A stretch of DNA of 64,000 bases from Candidatus Tectimicrobiota bacterium (GCA_026005175.1 BPKO01000001.1:372001-436000); one strand, 5' to 3'; shown: positions 50,985 through 62,374, counted from the first letter of the stretch. Program-made: numbers and translations. Notes: generated by a model not told the origin, from the letters alone.

Positions 50985-51011
50985 ACCCCTCTCGCTTCTC
51001 TGTTCGCTGAG

Positions 51012-51040
51012 ATGCTACCAGCAGCCCGCACCCGGTGCAA
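51012..51040 (-). promoter_or_regulatory. Promoter for dtd-fadD
   Basis: Minus strand TTGCAC (51040-51035), 17 nt spacer, TAGCAT (51017-51012), 27 nt before the dtd ATG. Confidence 0.5.
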
Positions 51041-51051
51041 ATCCCCTTTGC

Positions 51052-51080
51052 TTGCAATCACCCCCTGGCACGGGTAGAAT
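51052..51080 (+). promoter_or_regulatory. Promoter for the ferredoxin gene
   Basis: TTGCAA (51052-51057), 17 nt spacer, TAGAAT (51075-51080), 35 nt before the GTG start; divergent from the dtd promoter. Confidence 0.55.
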
Positions 51081-51115
51081 GTGACAGCGCCGCCAATGCA
51101 CAGAGGAGGAAGGAA

Positions 51116-51412
51116 GTGGCCGAGCGACGTGCACGCAGACCTCGCCCCAAGGCATGGATCGATGTCGAGGGTTGCACGGGATGCGAGTGGTGTATTGATT
51201 TCTGCCCGGTGGACTGCATTGACAAAATCGATGATCCATACTACGCGGGGGACGGCACCCACCAGGTGGTTGTCGTCGATTGGGACATCTGTACGGGATG
51301 TACCATTTGTGCCAAAGAATGTCCGTGGGAAACCATCACCATGATCCCGGGGACGGAAGTCGAAGAGCTTCTCAATGAAGATGTAAGCGAACTCGTCAGC
51401 GAGGAAGCCTGA
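51116..51412 (+). CDS. 2[4Fe-4S] ferredoxin-type protein
   Basis: 98-residue electron carrier. Two clusters: CTGCEWCIDFCPVDC and CTGCTICAKECPWE, the second with Trp-Glu after the last Cys. Basic N-terminus (AERRARRPRPK) and acidic tail (EELLNEDVSELVSEEA). A GTG start at 51116 directly follows AGAGGAGGAAGGA; an open frame upstream covers the promoter and is not coding. Partner unknown. Confidence 0.9.
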   Translation: MAERRARRPRPKAWIDVEGCTGCEWCIDFCPVDCIDKIDDPYYAGDGTHQVVVVDWDICTGCTICAKECPWETITMIPGTEVEELLNEDVSELVSEEA

Positions 51413-51421
51413 GGCGTTGCC

Positions 51422-52009
51422 TTAGGCGCCGCGGCGCGCCGCCAGCAGGCGGGCGAGCACGCGGTCCACAATCACTTCGGGTTCTGCCAGCCGTCCTACC
51501 CCTTCCCCTTCCAAAGCACTGGCCAGCGGGCCGTAGGTTGGTGCGATGACCTCTACTCCCCGCTGCTGCAACGTAATCAGATGCTGCTGCACCACGGGAT
51601 TGGTGTACATGTGGGCGTTCATCGCCGGCGCCACCAGCACCGGAATCCGCTCGGCCACCACCACCAAAAACGTGCTGAGCAGGTCATCGGCCATCCCGGT
51701 GGCCAGCTTGGCCAAGAGGTTTGCCGTGGCTGGCGCCACCACCACCACTTCGGTACCATGCGCCAGGGCAATGTGCTCCAGCGCCCCGGCCGGCCCCGGC
51801 GGAAAGAGCGCCACGGCCACCGCATGCCCTGAAGCGGCGGCAAAGACCGCCGGCGTCACGAAGCGCGTCGCGTGCCGGCTCATGATGACAAACACCTCAG
51901 CCCCCTGCGCCCGAAGCAGGCGCACCACCCGCACCGCCTTAAAGGCCGCAATGCTGCCCGTGACTGCCACCACCACCCGGGCGCCCTGAACCGCCGCCTC
52001 GCCCTTCAT
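51422..52009 (-). CDS. coaC: Phosphopantothenoylcysteine decarboxylase (stand-alone CoaC domain)
   Basis: FMN enzyme forming 4'-phosphopantetheine in coenzyme A synthesis. About 195 residues: VVVAVTGSIAAFKAVRVVRL (flavin fold), MSRHATRFVTPAVF, active His region GALEHIALAHGTEVVVVAPA, substrate motif LVAPAMNAHMYTNP, and the flap GPLASALEGEGVGRLAEPEV, where the Cys of E. coli Dfp is replaced by Ser. In most bacteria CoaC is fused to CoaB; here the gene ends after CoaC, so CoaB must be elsewhere. The stop is well formed and no frameshifted CoaB remnant follows. Divergent from groES. Confidence 0.85.
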   Translation of the reverse strand: MKGEAAVQGARVVVAVTGSIAAFKAVRVVRLLRAQGAEVFVIMSRHATRFVTPAVFAAASGHAVAVALFPPGPAGALEHIALAHGTEVVVVAPATANLLAKLATGMADDLLSTFLVVVAERIPVLVAPAMNAHMYTNPVVQQHLITLQQRGVEVIAPTYGPLASALEGEGVGRLAEPEVIVDRVLARLLAARRGA

Positions 52010-52021
52010 CCACTTTTCCCC

Positions 52022-52050
52022 TTGCAAACCCTCCTCCGTTGGGCTAATGT
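52022..52050 (+). promoter_or_regulatory. Promoter for groESL
   Basis: TTGCAA (52022-52027), 17 nt spacer, TAATGT (52045-52050), directly before the CIRCE element. Confidence 0.6.
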
Positions 52051-52052
52051 TA

Positions 52053-52079
52053 TTAGCACTCGATGGCGATGAGTGCTAA
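52053..52079 (+). promoter_or_regulatory. CIRCE operator (HrcA binding site)
   Basis: Perfect TTAGCACTC-N9-GAGTGCTAA inverted repeat between the -10 box and the groES ribosome binding site. HrcA represses groESL from here at normal temperature. hrcA itself is not in the window. Confidence 0.97.
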
Positions 52080-52097
52080 CAGAGGAGGGAAGAGGGT

Positions 52098-52385
52098 ATG
52101 CGTCTGCGTCCGCTGTACGACCGCATTTTGGTCAAGCGTATCGAGGAGGAAGAGCAAAAGCAAGGGGGGATTATCATTCCCGACACCGCCAAGGAAAAGC
52201 CGCAGCAGGGGCGGGTTTTGGCGGTGGGGCCAGGGCGGCTGACCGAAGACGGCAAGATTCAGCCGTTGGATGTGAAGGAAGGGGACAAAGTCGTCTTTAG
52301 CAAGTATGCCGGCACGGAGGTCAAACTTGAGGGAGAAGAACTGTTGATCATTCGTGAAGACGACGTGCTGGGCATCGTGGAATAG
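52098..52385 (+). CDS. groES: Co-chaperonin GroES
   Basis: 10-kDa lid of the GroEL chamber. 95 residues: [20 protein letters not shown], the mobile loop [20 protein letters not shown], and [20 protein letters not shown]. Follows the CIRCE element by 18 nt and precedes groEL by 29 nt. Confidence 0.97.
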   Translation: MRLRPLYDRILVKRIEEEEQKQGGIIIPDTAKEKPQQGRVLAVGPGRLTEDGKIQPLDVKEGDKVVFSKYAGTEVKLEGEELLIIREDDVLGIVE

Positions 52386-52414
52386 GGCCGCATCGGCAGA
52401 GGAGGACACACTTC

Positions 52415-54040
<1,626 letters not shown>

Positions 54041-54044
54041 CCCC

Positions 54045-54677
54045 TTAGCGGCCCGGTGTGGTGCGTTCGGGCACCGGCCGGGCCGCCGGTGTGTTGGCGG
54101 CCGCCGCCACCATGTCGAGAAAATAGCGGTGGACGCGGCGGTCGGCGGTGAGCTCGGGGTGAAACGCCGCCACCAGCACCGAGCCCTGGCGGGCCAGGAC
54201 GACGTCGCCGCGGCAGGTGGCCAAGGGGGTAACCCCCTCACCAAGGGCAATGATTTTGGGGGCGCGGATAAAGACCATTTCCAGCGGCGCCGCGCCGAGT
54301 TCTGGCACCAGCGGCGTCCCCGTGGCGATGAAGCTGTCGATTTGCCGCCCATAGGCGTTGCGCTCCACCACCACGTCGATAAAGCCGAGGCTCTCTTGTG
54401 CGGGCTGGCGTGTCTCGCGGGCCAGCAGAATCAGGCCGGCACAGGTGCCAAAGAGGGGCCGCCCTTGGGCATGAAACGCCTCCAGGGCGGCACGCAGGTC
54501 TACGGCGTGCATGAGGCGCAGCAAGGCGGTGCTTTCCCCCCCGGGGATGATCAATCCCGCCACCGTGGCCAGTTCGGCCGGGGTGCGCACCAGCTGCCAG
54601 GGCACCCCGAGGTCGTCGAGGGCACGGCCGTGGGCGGCGAAGTCCCCTTGCAGCGCCAGAATGCCGATCGGCGCCAT
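54045..54677 (-). CDS. pdxT: Pyridoxal 5'-phosphate synthase glutaminase subunit PdxT
   Basis: Supplies ammonia to PdxS for PLP synthesis. About 210 residues. APIGILALQGDFAAHGRALD, oxyanion motif LIIPGGESTALLRLM, nucleophile Cys in LFGTCAGLILLA near residue 79, and His-Glu in AAFHPELTADRRVHRYFL. Start taken at the ATG that overlaps the pdxS stop (TGATG); two codons upstream is another ATG. Confidence 0.95.
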   Translation of the reverse strand: MAPIGILALQGDFAAHGRALDDLGVPWQLVRTPAELATVAGLIIPGGESTALLRLMHAVDLRAALEAFHAQGRPLFGTCAGLILLARETRQPAQESLGFIDVVVERNAYGRQIDSFIATGTPLVPELGAAPLEMVFIRAPKIIALGEGVTPLATCRGDVVLARQGSVLVAAFHPELTADRRVHRYFLDMVAAAANTPAARPVPERTTPGR

Positions 54678-55564
54678 CACCATCCCCGCGTCTGCAAAAG
54701 CTCGCTGCTTTCCAGACGGGTGATGTCGATCCCCACCATGGGCTCGCCCAAGTCTTCAGAGACCCGCGCCAGCACGTCGGGATCGTTGTAGTGGGTGGTC
54801 GCCTGCACGATGGCCCGCGCCCGGCGCACCGGATCGCCGGACTTGAAGATTCCCGAACCCACGAAAACGGCCTCCGCTCCCAGTTGCATCAACAGGGCGG
54901 CGTCGGCCGGGGTGGCGATGCCCCCAGCGGCAAAGTTGGGCACCGGCAGCTTGCCGGTTTTGGCCACCAGCTTGACCAGCTCGTAGGGCGCGCCCAGCGC
55001 CTTGGCTTCGGCCATCAGTTCTTCTTCGCCCAAGGTGGTCAGCCGCTTGATGGCGCTTTGCACCGCCCGCATGTGGCGCACCGCCTCAACCACGTTGCCC
55101 GAGCCGGCCTCGCCTTTGGTGCGAATCAGCGCTGCGCCTTCCCCAATGCGCCGCAGCGCTTCGCCCAAATCCCGAGCTCCACAGACAAAGGGCACCTTGA
55201 AGGCGAACTTGTTGATGTGGTGCACCTCGTCTGCCGGCGTAAGCACCTCGCTTTCGTCGATGTAGTCTACCCCCAGGGCTTCGAGGATCTGCGCCTCAAC
55301 AAAGTGGCCGATGCGCACCTTGGCCATCACCGGGATGGACACGGCCTGCATGATTTCTTTGATCTTTTTGGGGTCGGCCATGCGCGCCACCCCACCGTAG
55401 GCGCGGATATCGGCCGGTACCCGCTCGAGGGCCATCACCGCCACCGCCCCGGCGTCCTCGGCGATTTTAGCCTGCTCGGCTGAGGTGACGTCCATGATCA
55501 CCCCGCCTTTGAGCATCTCGGCCAGTCCAGTTTTCAGGGTAAAAGGCGTCTCCGCTGTGGCCAT
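54677..55564 (-). CDS. pdxS: Pyridoxal 5'-phosphate synthase subunit PdxS
   Basis: Makes PLP from ribose 5-phosphate, glyceraldehyde 3-phosphate and ammonia. 295 residues, TIM barrel. Catalytic Lys in [20 protein letters not shown] near residue 82 and in [20 protein letters not shown] near residue 150; phosphate site [20 protein letters not shown]. Perfect AAGGAGGT ribosome binding site. DXP-independent vitamin B6 route. Confidence 0.97.
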   Translation of the reverse strand: MATAETPFTLKTGLAEMLKGGVIMDVTSAEQAKIAEDAGAVAVMALERVPADIRAYGGVARMADPKKIKEIMQAVSIPVMAKVRIGHFVEAQILEALGVDYIDESEVLTPADEVHHINKFAFKVPFVCGARDLGEALRRIGEGAALIRTKGEAGSGNVVEAVRHMRAVQSAIKRLTTLGEEELMAEAKALGAPYELVKLVAKTGKLPVPNFAAGGIATPADAALLMQLGAEAVFVGSGIFKSGDPVRRARAIVQATTHYNDPDVLARVSEDLGEPMVGIDITRLESSELLQTRGW

Positions 55565-55749
55565 CACGCTTTACCTCCTTGCACACCGCACGCTCACACC
55601 CTCCGTCGGTCAACGGCACCGGCTCCCTCCCTCTGAGGGTTACGCTACTAATCTAAAAAGAACCCGTGTGGAACGCAAGGGGCTTTTCTGCTTGCTTGGC
55701 TTGACGCCGCTTTCTCTCTCTGCTACTTCTACGGTAAAAGGAAGCGAGG

Positions 55750-56952
55750 ATGCTTTCCTATCCACAGGCCCTGGCCCGCATCGTGGCTGCCCTTGAGCCG
55801 CTGGCCAGCGAGAGCGTGCCCGTGCTGGCGGCCGCCGGGCGCGTGCTGGCGGCCGACCTGGTGGCGCCACACGACATGCCGCCGTTTCGGCAGGCGATGA
55901 TGGACGGCTATGCGGTGCGCGCCAGCGAGACCCGCCAGGCCACGCCCCAGCACCCCGTGCGGCTGGCCATTGGCCCCACGCTGACGGCGGGGATGGCGCC
56001 ACCGCGGCTGCTGCCGCGGCAAGCCATCCGCATCATGACCGGTGCCCCCTTGCCCGCCGCCGCCACCGCCGTGGTCCGCCTGGAAGAGGCCGAGCGTGAC
56101 GGCGAGCAGCTGGTCCTGCGCCAACCCGTTCCGGCAGGCCAGCACGTGCAGCGGCGCGGCGCCGAAGTCCGCCGCGGCACGGTGCTCCTGCGCGCTGGCG
56201 CGCGCCTCACCCCACCCCGGCTTGGCTTGGCCCTGGCCCTAGGCATAACCACCGTGTGCGTGCGGCAGCAGCCCCAGGTGGCGCTGGTGGCCCCGGGAGA
56301 CGAACTCCTCCCGCCGGGGGCGCCCTGGCAGCCAGGGAAAAAGTGGTGCAGCAACCTCTACGCCCAGGAACTGCGCGCTTGTGAGCTGGGGTGTCGCACC
56401 GTCAACTTGGGCCTGGTGCCCGATACCCTGCCGGCCCTCGTGGCGCAGCTGGAGCGCGGGTTGGAGGCCGATCTCCTCGTGGTTTTAGGGGGCTCCGGCG
56501 GCGGTGACCGCGACTTTACCGCCCGTGCCTTCCAGGCCATTGGCGCGCAGCCGCTCTGCCGCGGGGTTGCCACCAGTCCGGGGCGTAGCCTTTTGGTGGC
56601 CCGTGCCCAGAAGACGCTCCTCTTCGCGCTGCCCGGCTCCCCTTGGGCTGCCTACATCGGCTTTGAGGTCTTCGTCCGCCCCGCCATTCGCACCCTGCTG
56701 GGCCAGCACCCTGCCCTGCCTCCCCTTCGCCTTGCTACCCTCACCGCGGCCCAGCAAGGGCGCCGTGGCCTAACCCACTTCCGCCCCGTGCGCCTGCACC
56801 AGGGCACCAACGGCTGGCTTGCCACTCCCCTCCCCTCCCTGCTTGCCCTGGCGCGCACCTGCCCTGCTGCCCTCGGCCTCCTCGTCCTTCCGCCCACCCG
56901 CACCCGGCTCCCCGCCGGCGCGCGAGCGCGCATCCTCCCCATAACAGACTGA
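55750..56952 (+). CDS. moeA: Molybdopterin molybdotransferase MoeA-like
   Basis: Inserts molybdenum into adenylated molybdopterin. 400 residues. Domain order as MoeA: MPPFRQAMMDGYAVRASETR, TAGMAPPRLLPRQAIRIMTG (canonical), domain III VALVAPGDELLPPG, then LVVLGGSGGGDRDFTARAFQ and LFALPGSPWAAYIGFEVFVR. The domain III loop, GGVSxG with Asp in classical MoeA, reads GGSGGGDRD, so this is a diverged member. It serves the formate dehydrogenase together with mobA if active. Single gene between pdxS (divergent) and nrdJ. Confidence 0.85.
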   Translation: MLSYPQALARIVAALEPLASESVPVLAAAGRVLAADLVAPHDMPPFRQAMMDGYAVRASETRQATPQHPVRLAIGPTLTAGMAPPRLLPRQAIRIMTGAPLPAAATAVVRLEEAERDGEQLVLRQPVPAGQHVQRRGAEVRRGTVLLRAGARLTPPRLGLALALGITTVCVRQQPQVALVAPGDELLPPGAPWQPGKKWCSNLYAQELRACELGCRTVNLGLVPDTLPALVAQLERGLEADLLVVLGGSGGGDRDFTARAFQAIGAQPLCRGVATSPGRSLLVARAQKTLLFALPGSPWAAYIGFEVFVRPAIRTLLGQHPALPPLRLATLTAAQQGRRGLTHFRPVRLHQGTNGWLATPLPSLLALARTCPAALGLLVLPPTRTRLPAGARARILPITD

Positions 56953-56984
56953 AAATACGCGAGTTATTGCCGGAAAAAAATTTT

Positions 56985-57055
56985 TTGCAAGTTGCATTTT
57001 CTGGTTGACAAATTCCCTTGACAGGGTATATTAGGACCAGAAATGCAACTTGCAA
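56985..57055 (+). promoter_or_regulatory. nrdJ promoter flanked by a pair of TGCAANTTGCA operators
   Basis: TTGACA (57005-57010), 16 nt spacer, TATATT (57027-57032). On each side stands the palindrome TGCAA-N-TTGCA: 56986-56996 (centre G) and 57044-57054 (centre C). The flanks also match, so the two copies form an almost perfect 19-bp inverted repeat (56985-57004 against 57037-57055, one extra T on the left). This suggests a dimeric repressor binding at both sites, perhaps by looping. The regulator is unknown. No NrdR box or cobalamin riboswitch is seen. Confidence 0.7.
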
Positions 57056-57079
57056 TAAATGTCAGGCGAGGGTGAGCGT

Positions 57080-59851
57080 ATGCGCGTTTCAGCGTTTCAT
57101 CAGGCCGGGGAGGAGGTCGTTCGCGTCGGCAATGGCAGTGGGGGGCGGGGGGTAACGGGCGGTCTGGCGCTCTCGCGGTACTTCACGCGGGGGGAGGTGT
57201 CTCCTTATGACGAGGTGGTGTGGGAAACGCGTCGCGCCCTGATTACCGGCGAAGACGGCAGTGTGGTTTTCGAGCAGCCCGAGGTGGAGGTGCCGCAGTT
57301 TTGGTCGCAGCTGGCCACCAACGTGGTGGCTTCCAAGTACTTCCGCGGCATGCTGGGCACCCCGCAGCGCGAGCGCTCGGTGCGCCAGCTGATCGACCGC
57401 GTGGTGGGCACCCTGACGCGCTGGGGACAGCGCGGCGGCTACTTTGCCAGCGAGGAGGATGCGGCCATCTTTGCCGACGAGCTCACCCATCTCCTGCTCT
57501 TCCAGAAGGCTTCTTTCAACAGCCCGGTGTGGTTCAACGTCGGGGTTGAGGAGCGCCCGCAGTGTTCAGCGTGCTTTATCAACTCGGTCAGCGACACCAT
57601 GGAGTCCATTCTCACCCTGGCCAAGACCGAGGGCATGCTCTTTAAGTGGGGCTCAGGGACGGGGACGAACCTGTCGCCGATTCGCTCCTCGAAGGAGCCC
57701 TTGGCCGGCGGAGGCACCGCGTCGGGGCCGGTGTCGTTCATGAAGGGCTATGACGCCTTTGCCGGAGTGATCAAGTCCGGCGGCAAAACGCGGCGCGCCG
57801 CCAAGATGGTGATTCTCAACATCTCCCACCCGGACATCGTCAAGTTTATCCGCTGCAAAGCAGAAGAAGAAAAGAAAGCTTGGATTCTCATCGACGCCGG
57901 CTACGACGGCTCGCTGGACGGCGAGGCCTACGCCTCGGTGAGCTTTCAGAATGCCAACCACTCGGTGCGGGTGCCTGACGCCTTCATGCGTGCCGTGCTC
58001 GAAGATGGGCAGTGGCAGACGCGCTACGTCACCACCGACGAGGTGTGCGAAACCTACCGGGCGCGCGACCTCATGCGCATGATTGCCGAAGCGGCGCACA
58101 TCTGCGGCGATCCCGGCATGCAGTTCGACACCACCATCAACGACTGGCACACCTGTCCCAACAGCGGGCGCATCAATGCCTCCAATCCGTGTAGTGAATT
58201 TATGTTCCTCGATGACACGGCCTGCAACCTGGCGTCGCTCAACCTCATGCAGTTTCTCACTCCGGAGGGCGAATTCGACGTCGAGGCGTTTCGGCACGCG
58301 GTGGCCATCGTCTTCTTGGCTCAGGAAATTATCGTTGACAACGCCAGCTACCCCACCCCGGCCATCGAACGCAACAGCCGCGATTTTCGGCCGCTGGGGC
58401 TCGGCTATGCCAACCTGGGCGCCTTGCTGATGGCCCGTGGTCTGCCCTACGACTCAGAGGCCGGCCGAGCCTATGCGGCAGCGATTACCGCCCTTATGAC
58501 CGGGGAGGCCTATCTTACCAGCGCCAAGATTGCCAAAGTCAAGGGACCTTTCCCCGGCTACGCGGTCAACTGCGAGCCCATGCTGCGCGTCATCCGCAAG
58601 CACCGCGAGAGCCTCCACGGCATTGCCCACCACCTGGTGCCCGCTTCCCTCATGCAGGCCGCCATCGACGTCTGGGATGATGCCCTCGCCCTCGGCATGC
58701 AGTATGGCTACCGCAACGCGCAGGCCACCCTGCTGGCCCCCACCGGAACCATCAGCTTTATGATGGACTGTGACACCACCGGCATCGAACCCGACATCGC
58801 GCTCGTTAAGTACAAGAAACTGGCCGGCGGGGGCACGATGAAGATCGTCAACACCACGGTCCCACTGGCCCTGAAACGGCTTGGCTACACCCACGAGCAA
58901 ATCCGCGACATTGTGCAGTATATTGACGAGCACGAGACCATCGAAGGCGCGCCGCACTTGCGTGAGGAGCATTTGCCGGTCTTTGACTGCGCCTTCCGGC
59001 CGCGGGGCGGGACGCGGGCCATTCACTACTTGGGCCACCTCCGCATGGTGGCGGCGGTGCAGCCGTTCCTCAGCGGCGCGGTCTCCAAGACGATCAACCT
59101 GCCGCAGGACGCCACGGTCGAAGATATTGAACAGGCCTACATCACCGGCTGGAAGCTGGGGCTCAAAGCCATCTCGGTTTACCGCGACGGCTGCAAGCGC
59201 ACCCAGCCCCTGAGCACCGGCGCCGAGAAGGTCGCGCAAGGGGGGAAACCCGTGCGGCGTCGCCTTCCCGACGAGCGGCCGGCCATCACGCACAAGTTTT
59301 CCATTGCCGGCCACGAAGGCTACATCACCGTGGGCTTGTTCGACGACGGCACACCGGGCGAAATCTTCTTGGTGATGGCCAAAGAGGGGAGCACCATCTC
59401 GGGGCTCATGGACGCCTTTGCTACCTCAATTTCCTTGGCTCTGCAGTATGGCGTTCCGCTCAAAGCCCTCATTGACAAGTTCAGCCACATGCGCTTTGAG
59501 CCTTCAGGCCACACCAACAATCGCGAGATCCCCTTTGCCAAGTCGATTATGGACTACATCTTCCGCTGGCTGGCTTCCAAATTCTTGCCTCCTGAAGAGC
59601 GCCGGCACGTCGGGCTGATCGAGCGCCGCGGCGAGGCGTCGCCAGAGGGAACAAGGCCGCCTTCTCCAGGCAGCAATGGCGCAACCCCAAACGGCGTGGT
59701 CATTGGCGACGGCACGGCCAGAGCGGTAGAGGAATTTACGTTCCATGTTCACGAAGACGCGCCGGCCTGTGTCGAGTGTGGCGCCCTCATGATTCGCAAC
59801 GGCACTTGCTACAAGTGCCTCAACTGTGGTGCCACGAGCGGGTGTTCTTAG
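57080..59851 (+). CDS. nrdJ: Adenosylcobalamin-dependent ribonucleotide reductase (class II)
   Basis: Reduces ribonucleotides for DNA synthesis without or with oxygen, using vitamin B12. About 923 residues. KASFNSPVWFNVGVEERPQC, SACFINSVSDTMESILTLAK, KWGSGTGTNLSPIRSS; radical-site loop NASNPCSEFMFLDDTACNLA near residue 370; LLAPTGTISFMMDCDTTGIE. C-terminal TSCPD-like domain and zinc ribbon CVECGALMIRNGTCYKCLNC for re-reduction. Start: ATG 57080 behind GAGGGTGAG; an ATG 7 codons upstream (57059) has no such site. Only RNR in the window. Confidence 0.95.
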   Translation: MRVSAFHQAGEEVVRVGNGSGGRGVTGGLALSRYFTRGEVSPYDEVVWETRRALITGEDGSVVFEQPEVEVPQFWSQLATNVVASKYFRGMLGTPQRERSVRQLIDRVVGTLTRWGQRGGYFASEEDAAIFADELTHLLLFQKASFNSPVWFNVGVEERPQCSACFINSVSDTMESILTLAKTEGMLFKWGSGTGTNLSPIRSSKEPLAGGGTASGPVSFMKGYDAFAGVIKSGGKTRRAAKMVILNISHPDIVKFIRCKAEEEKKAWILIDAGYDGSLDGEAYASVSFQNANHSVRVPDAFMRAVLEDGQWQTRYVTTDEVCETYRARDLMRMIAEAAHICGDPGMQFDTTINDWHTCPNSGRINASNPCSEFMFLDDTACNLASLNLMQFLTPEGEFDVEAFRHAVAIVFLAQEIIVDNASYPTPAIERNSRDFRPLGLGYANLGALLMARGLPYDSEAGRAYAAAITALMTGEAYLTSAKIAKVKGPFPGYAVNCEPMLRVIRKHRESLHGIAHHLVPASLMQAAIDVWDDALALGMQYGYRNAQATLLAPTGTISFMMDCDTTGIEPDIALVKYKKLAGGGTMKIVNTTVPLALKRLGYTHEQIRDIVQYIDEHETIEGAPHLREEHLPVFDCAFRPRGGTRAIHYLGHLRMVAAVQPFLSGAVSKTINLPQDATVEDIEQAYITGWKLGLKAISVYRDGCKRTQPLSTGAEKVAQGGKPVRRRLPDERPAITHKFSIAGHEGYITVGLFDDGTPGEIFLVMAKEGSTISGLMDAFATSISLALQYGVPLKALIDKFSHMRFEPSGHTNNREIPFAKSIMDYIFRWLASKFLPPEERRHVGLIERRGEASPEGTRPPSPGSNGATPNGVVIGDGTARAVEEFTFHVHEDAPACVECGALMIRNGTCYKCLNCGATSGCS

Positions 59852-60010
59852 ACGACGGATCACGTCGCAGGCTTGCGATGCGAGGCCTCAGGGTGGATAG
59901 ACAGGGAAGGGCTTAGGGAACGCACGCCACTTCTTTCCCCCCTCATCCTCTCCCTCTCTATTGTGGCCCCCCCTCTCTCCCTCCATACCTTCCCTGCTAT
60001 CCCCCTTTGC

Positions 60011-61202
60011 TTACAGCGCCCCGGCGCGCCGCAGCGCCGCCACCTCTGCTGGGGACAGCTGGAGCCACTGCGCCAGCACCTCTTCGGTGTGCTCCCCTAA
60101 AAGCGGCGGGGGCGTTTCCACCCCTCCCGGGGTTTCGGAGAGCTTGATGGGCACGCCGGTCACGCGGATCTGCCCGGCGCGAGGGTGGGAAAGGGAGACC
60201 ACCATGTCGCGGGCGTGGACTTGGGGGTGTTCGCAGACTTCGCCCACGGTGTGAATACGCCCGCATGGCACGCCGTGCGGGCGCAGCAGCTCGAGCCATT
60301 CCTGGGCCGTCTTTTGCAAAAGCAGCGGTTCGAGCAAGGCGTTGAGTTCCTGCCGGTGCCGTACCCGGTCGGCGTTGGTGCGGAAGCGCGGATCGGTGAG
60401 CCATTCTTCGTGGCCGACGGCGCGGCAGAAGGCACGCCACGTCGCATCGTTGCCGCAGGCCACGTTGAGGTAGCCATCGCGGCAGCGGTACGTCTCGTAA
60501 GGCGCAATGGTGGGGTGCTGGTTCCCCATGCGTGTCGGACTCTCTCCGGTGGCAAAGTAAATACCGGCCTGATACGTAAGCAGGGCCACCTGACAGTCGA
60601 GCATTCCAATGTCGACTTTCTGGCCGCGACCAGTACGCGCGCGGGCGAGCAGTGCCAGCAAGATCCCTTGAAACGCCGTCATCCCAGCGATGATGTCGGC
60701 CCTGCGACGTCCCCACTTTGTATGGGGGGCCTTCCGGAGAACCGGTGAGGCTGGCAATACCCCCCTCGCCTTGAATGATGAGGTCGTAGCCCGGCAAGTG
60801 AGCCCAGGGGCCGGTATGGCCGTACCCGGAAATAGAGCAGTAAATGAGGCGCGGATTGAGTTCCCGTACCGCTTCGTATCCCAGGTCGAGCGCCTCCATG
60901 GTCCCGGGGCGAAAGTTCTCTACCAGCACGTCGGCCGTGGCCACCAGCCGTCGCAAGAGGTGCAAGCCGTCGGCGTGCTTGAAGTTCAGCGTGATACTGC
61001 GCTTGTTGCGGTTGATGCTCAGGAAGTAAGCGCTTTCCCCGTTGAGAAACGGGGGACCATAAGCGCGGGTATCGTCGCCGACCCCCGGGCGTTCTACTTT
61101 CACCACGTCGGCGCCCATGTCGGCTAAGAGCATGGTACAGTAGGGGCCGGCGAGCACCCGCGTCAAATCGAGGACTTTTATGCCCGCCAGTGGCTTCTGC
61201 AT
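60011..61202 (-). CDS. CaiB/BaiF family (class III) CoA-transferase, one frameshift
   Basis: Moves CoA between carboxylic acids. 396 residues after removing one base from GGCCC near 60700, joining PPYKVGTSQ to [20 protein letters not shown]. The break is beside the catalytic Asp of the family (ADIIAG). Start [61 protein letters not shown]-terminal [20 protein letters not shown]. Substrates could be succinyl-CoA with a branched or carnitine-like acid; not determinable. Lies 26 nt after alanine dehydrogenase. Confidence 0.88.
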
Positions 61203-61228
61203 GTGTCGCCTCCGTGCGTGTCGGGAAC

Positions 61229-62333
61229 CTATGCGTGATAGGGATGGTAGGGGAGCCCCAGAGAGGCGGCAACGGCCGGGTGGGTCACCTGCCCGCGGTG
61301 CAAGTTCAGTCCTTTGCACAGGGCAGGATCGTCGGCCAACGCTTGCCGCAGGCCTTTGTTGGCCAACTGCAGCGCGTAAGGAAGGGTCACGTTGGCCAGG
61401 GCATAAGTTGCCGTGCGCGCCACGGCGCCAGGCATATTGGGAACGCAGTAGTGGACCACGCCGTCGACGATATAGGTGGGCTGGCTGTGCGTCGTGGGGC
61501 GTGAGGTCTCGGCACACCCCCCTTGGTCAATGGACACGTCCACCAGCACCGCCCCTGGCTGCATCTGGCGGACCATGGCGCGGTCGATCAGGTGTGGCGT
61601 GCGCGCTCCGGGGACCAGCGCCGCTCCAATGACCAGGTCGGCTTCGGTCACCGCCGCCTGCAAGTGCTCCGGATGCGAGATGAGCGTCTTCACCCGGCCG
61701 CGAAAGATGTCGTCAATCGCCCGCAAGCGCTCCAAGTTGATGTCGAGGAGGGTCACCTCCGCGCCCATACCGCAGGCCAGACGGGCCGCGTTTCTCCCCA
61801 CGATTCCCCCGCCGACGATGGCCACCCGGCCGGGTTCTACACCGGGGACACCCGAGAGCAGGACGCCCCGGCCGCCGCTTGCCTTTTCCAGGCATTTAGC
61901 CCCCACGTGGATGGCCATCCGCCCGGCGATTTCGCTCATCGGCACCAGCAGGGGCAGGGCCCCGTCGGCGGTCTGAATGGTTTCAAGCGCGATGGCGCTG
62001 ACTTGCCGCTCTAGCAGGGCGTGCGCCAGCTCGGGCGCCGCCGCCAAGTGCAAAAACGCATATAAAATCTGACCGGGCCGCAGCAAGGGCCACTCTTGCG
62101 GCAGCGGCTCTTTGACTTTCATGATCAGCTCGCTGTTGCCGAACACCTCCTCACGGGGGCACAGCACGGCACCCGCGGCGCGGAAGTCTTCGTCGCGGAT
62201 GCCGCTGCCTACCCCGGCGCCTTCCTCGATCAGGACTTGGTGTCCGGCCCCGCACCAAGGTGCGAACCCCACTTGGAACAATAGCAACCCGGTACTCGTC
62301 GGGTTTGATTTCCTTGGGCACACCGATGCGCAT
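61229..62333 (-). CDS. ald: Alanine dehydrogenase, one frameshift
   Basis: Reversible NAD-dependent deamination of L-alanine to pyruvate. 367 residues after removing one base from GGCCCC near 62248, which joins [28 protein letters not shown] to [20 protein letters not shown]. Substrate Lys region [14 protein letters not shown]; catalytic His in [17 protein letters not shown] fold [21 protein letters not shown]-terminal [20 protein letters not shown]. The repaired N-terminus is canonical. Confidence 0.92.
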
Positions 62334-62374
62334 AGGCTGTCCTCTGCGGACGCGTACCCCTCTCGTGCCGCGGT

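Noticed and set aside
56974-56986. A7T6 tract as a rho-independent terminator for moeA
   Set aside because: No GC-rich stem precedes it. It is more likely an UP-like element of the nrdJ promoter.
56953-57079. NrdR box or cobalamin riboswitch before nrdJ
   Set aside because: No tandem NrdR-type 16-mers are seen, and 127 nt is too short for a B12 riboswitch. The only strong signal is the twin TGCAANTTGCA.
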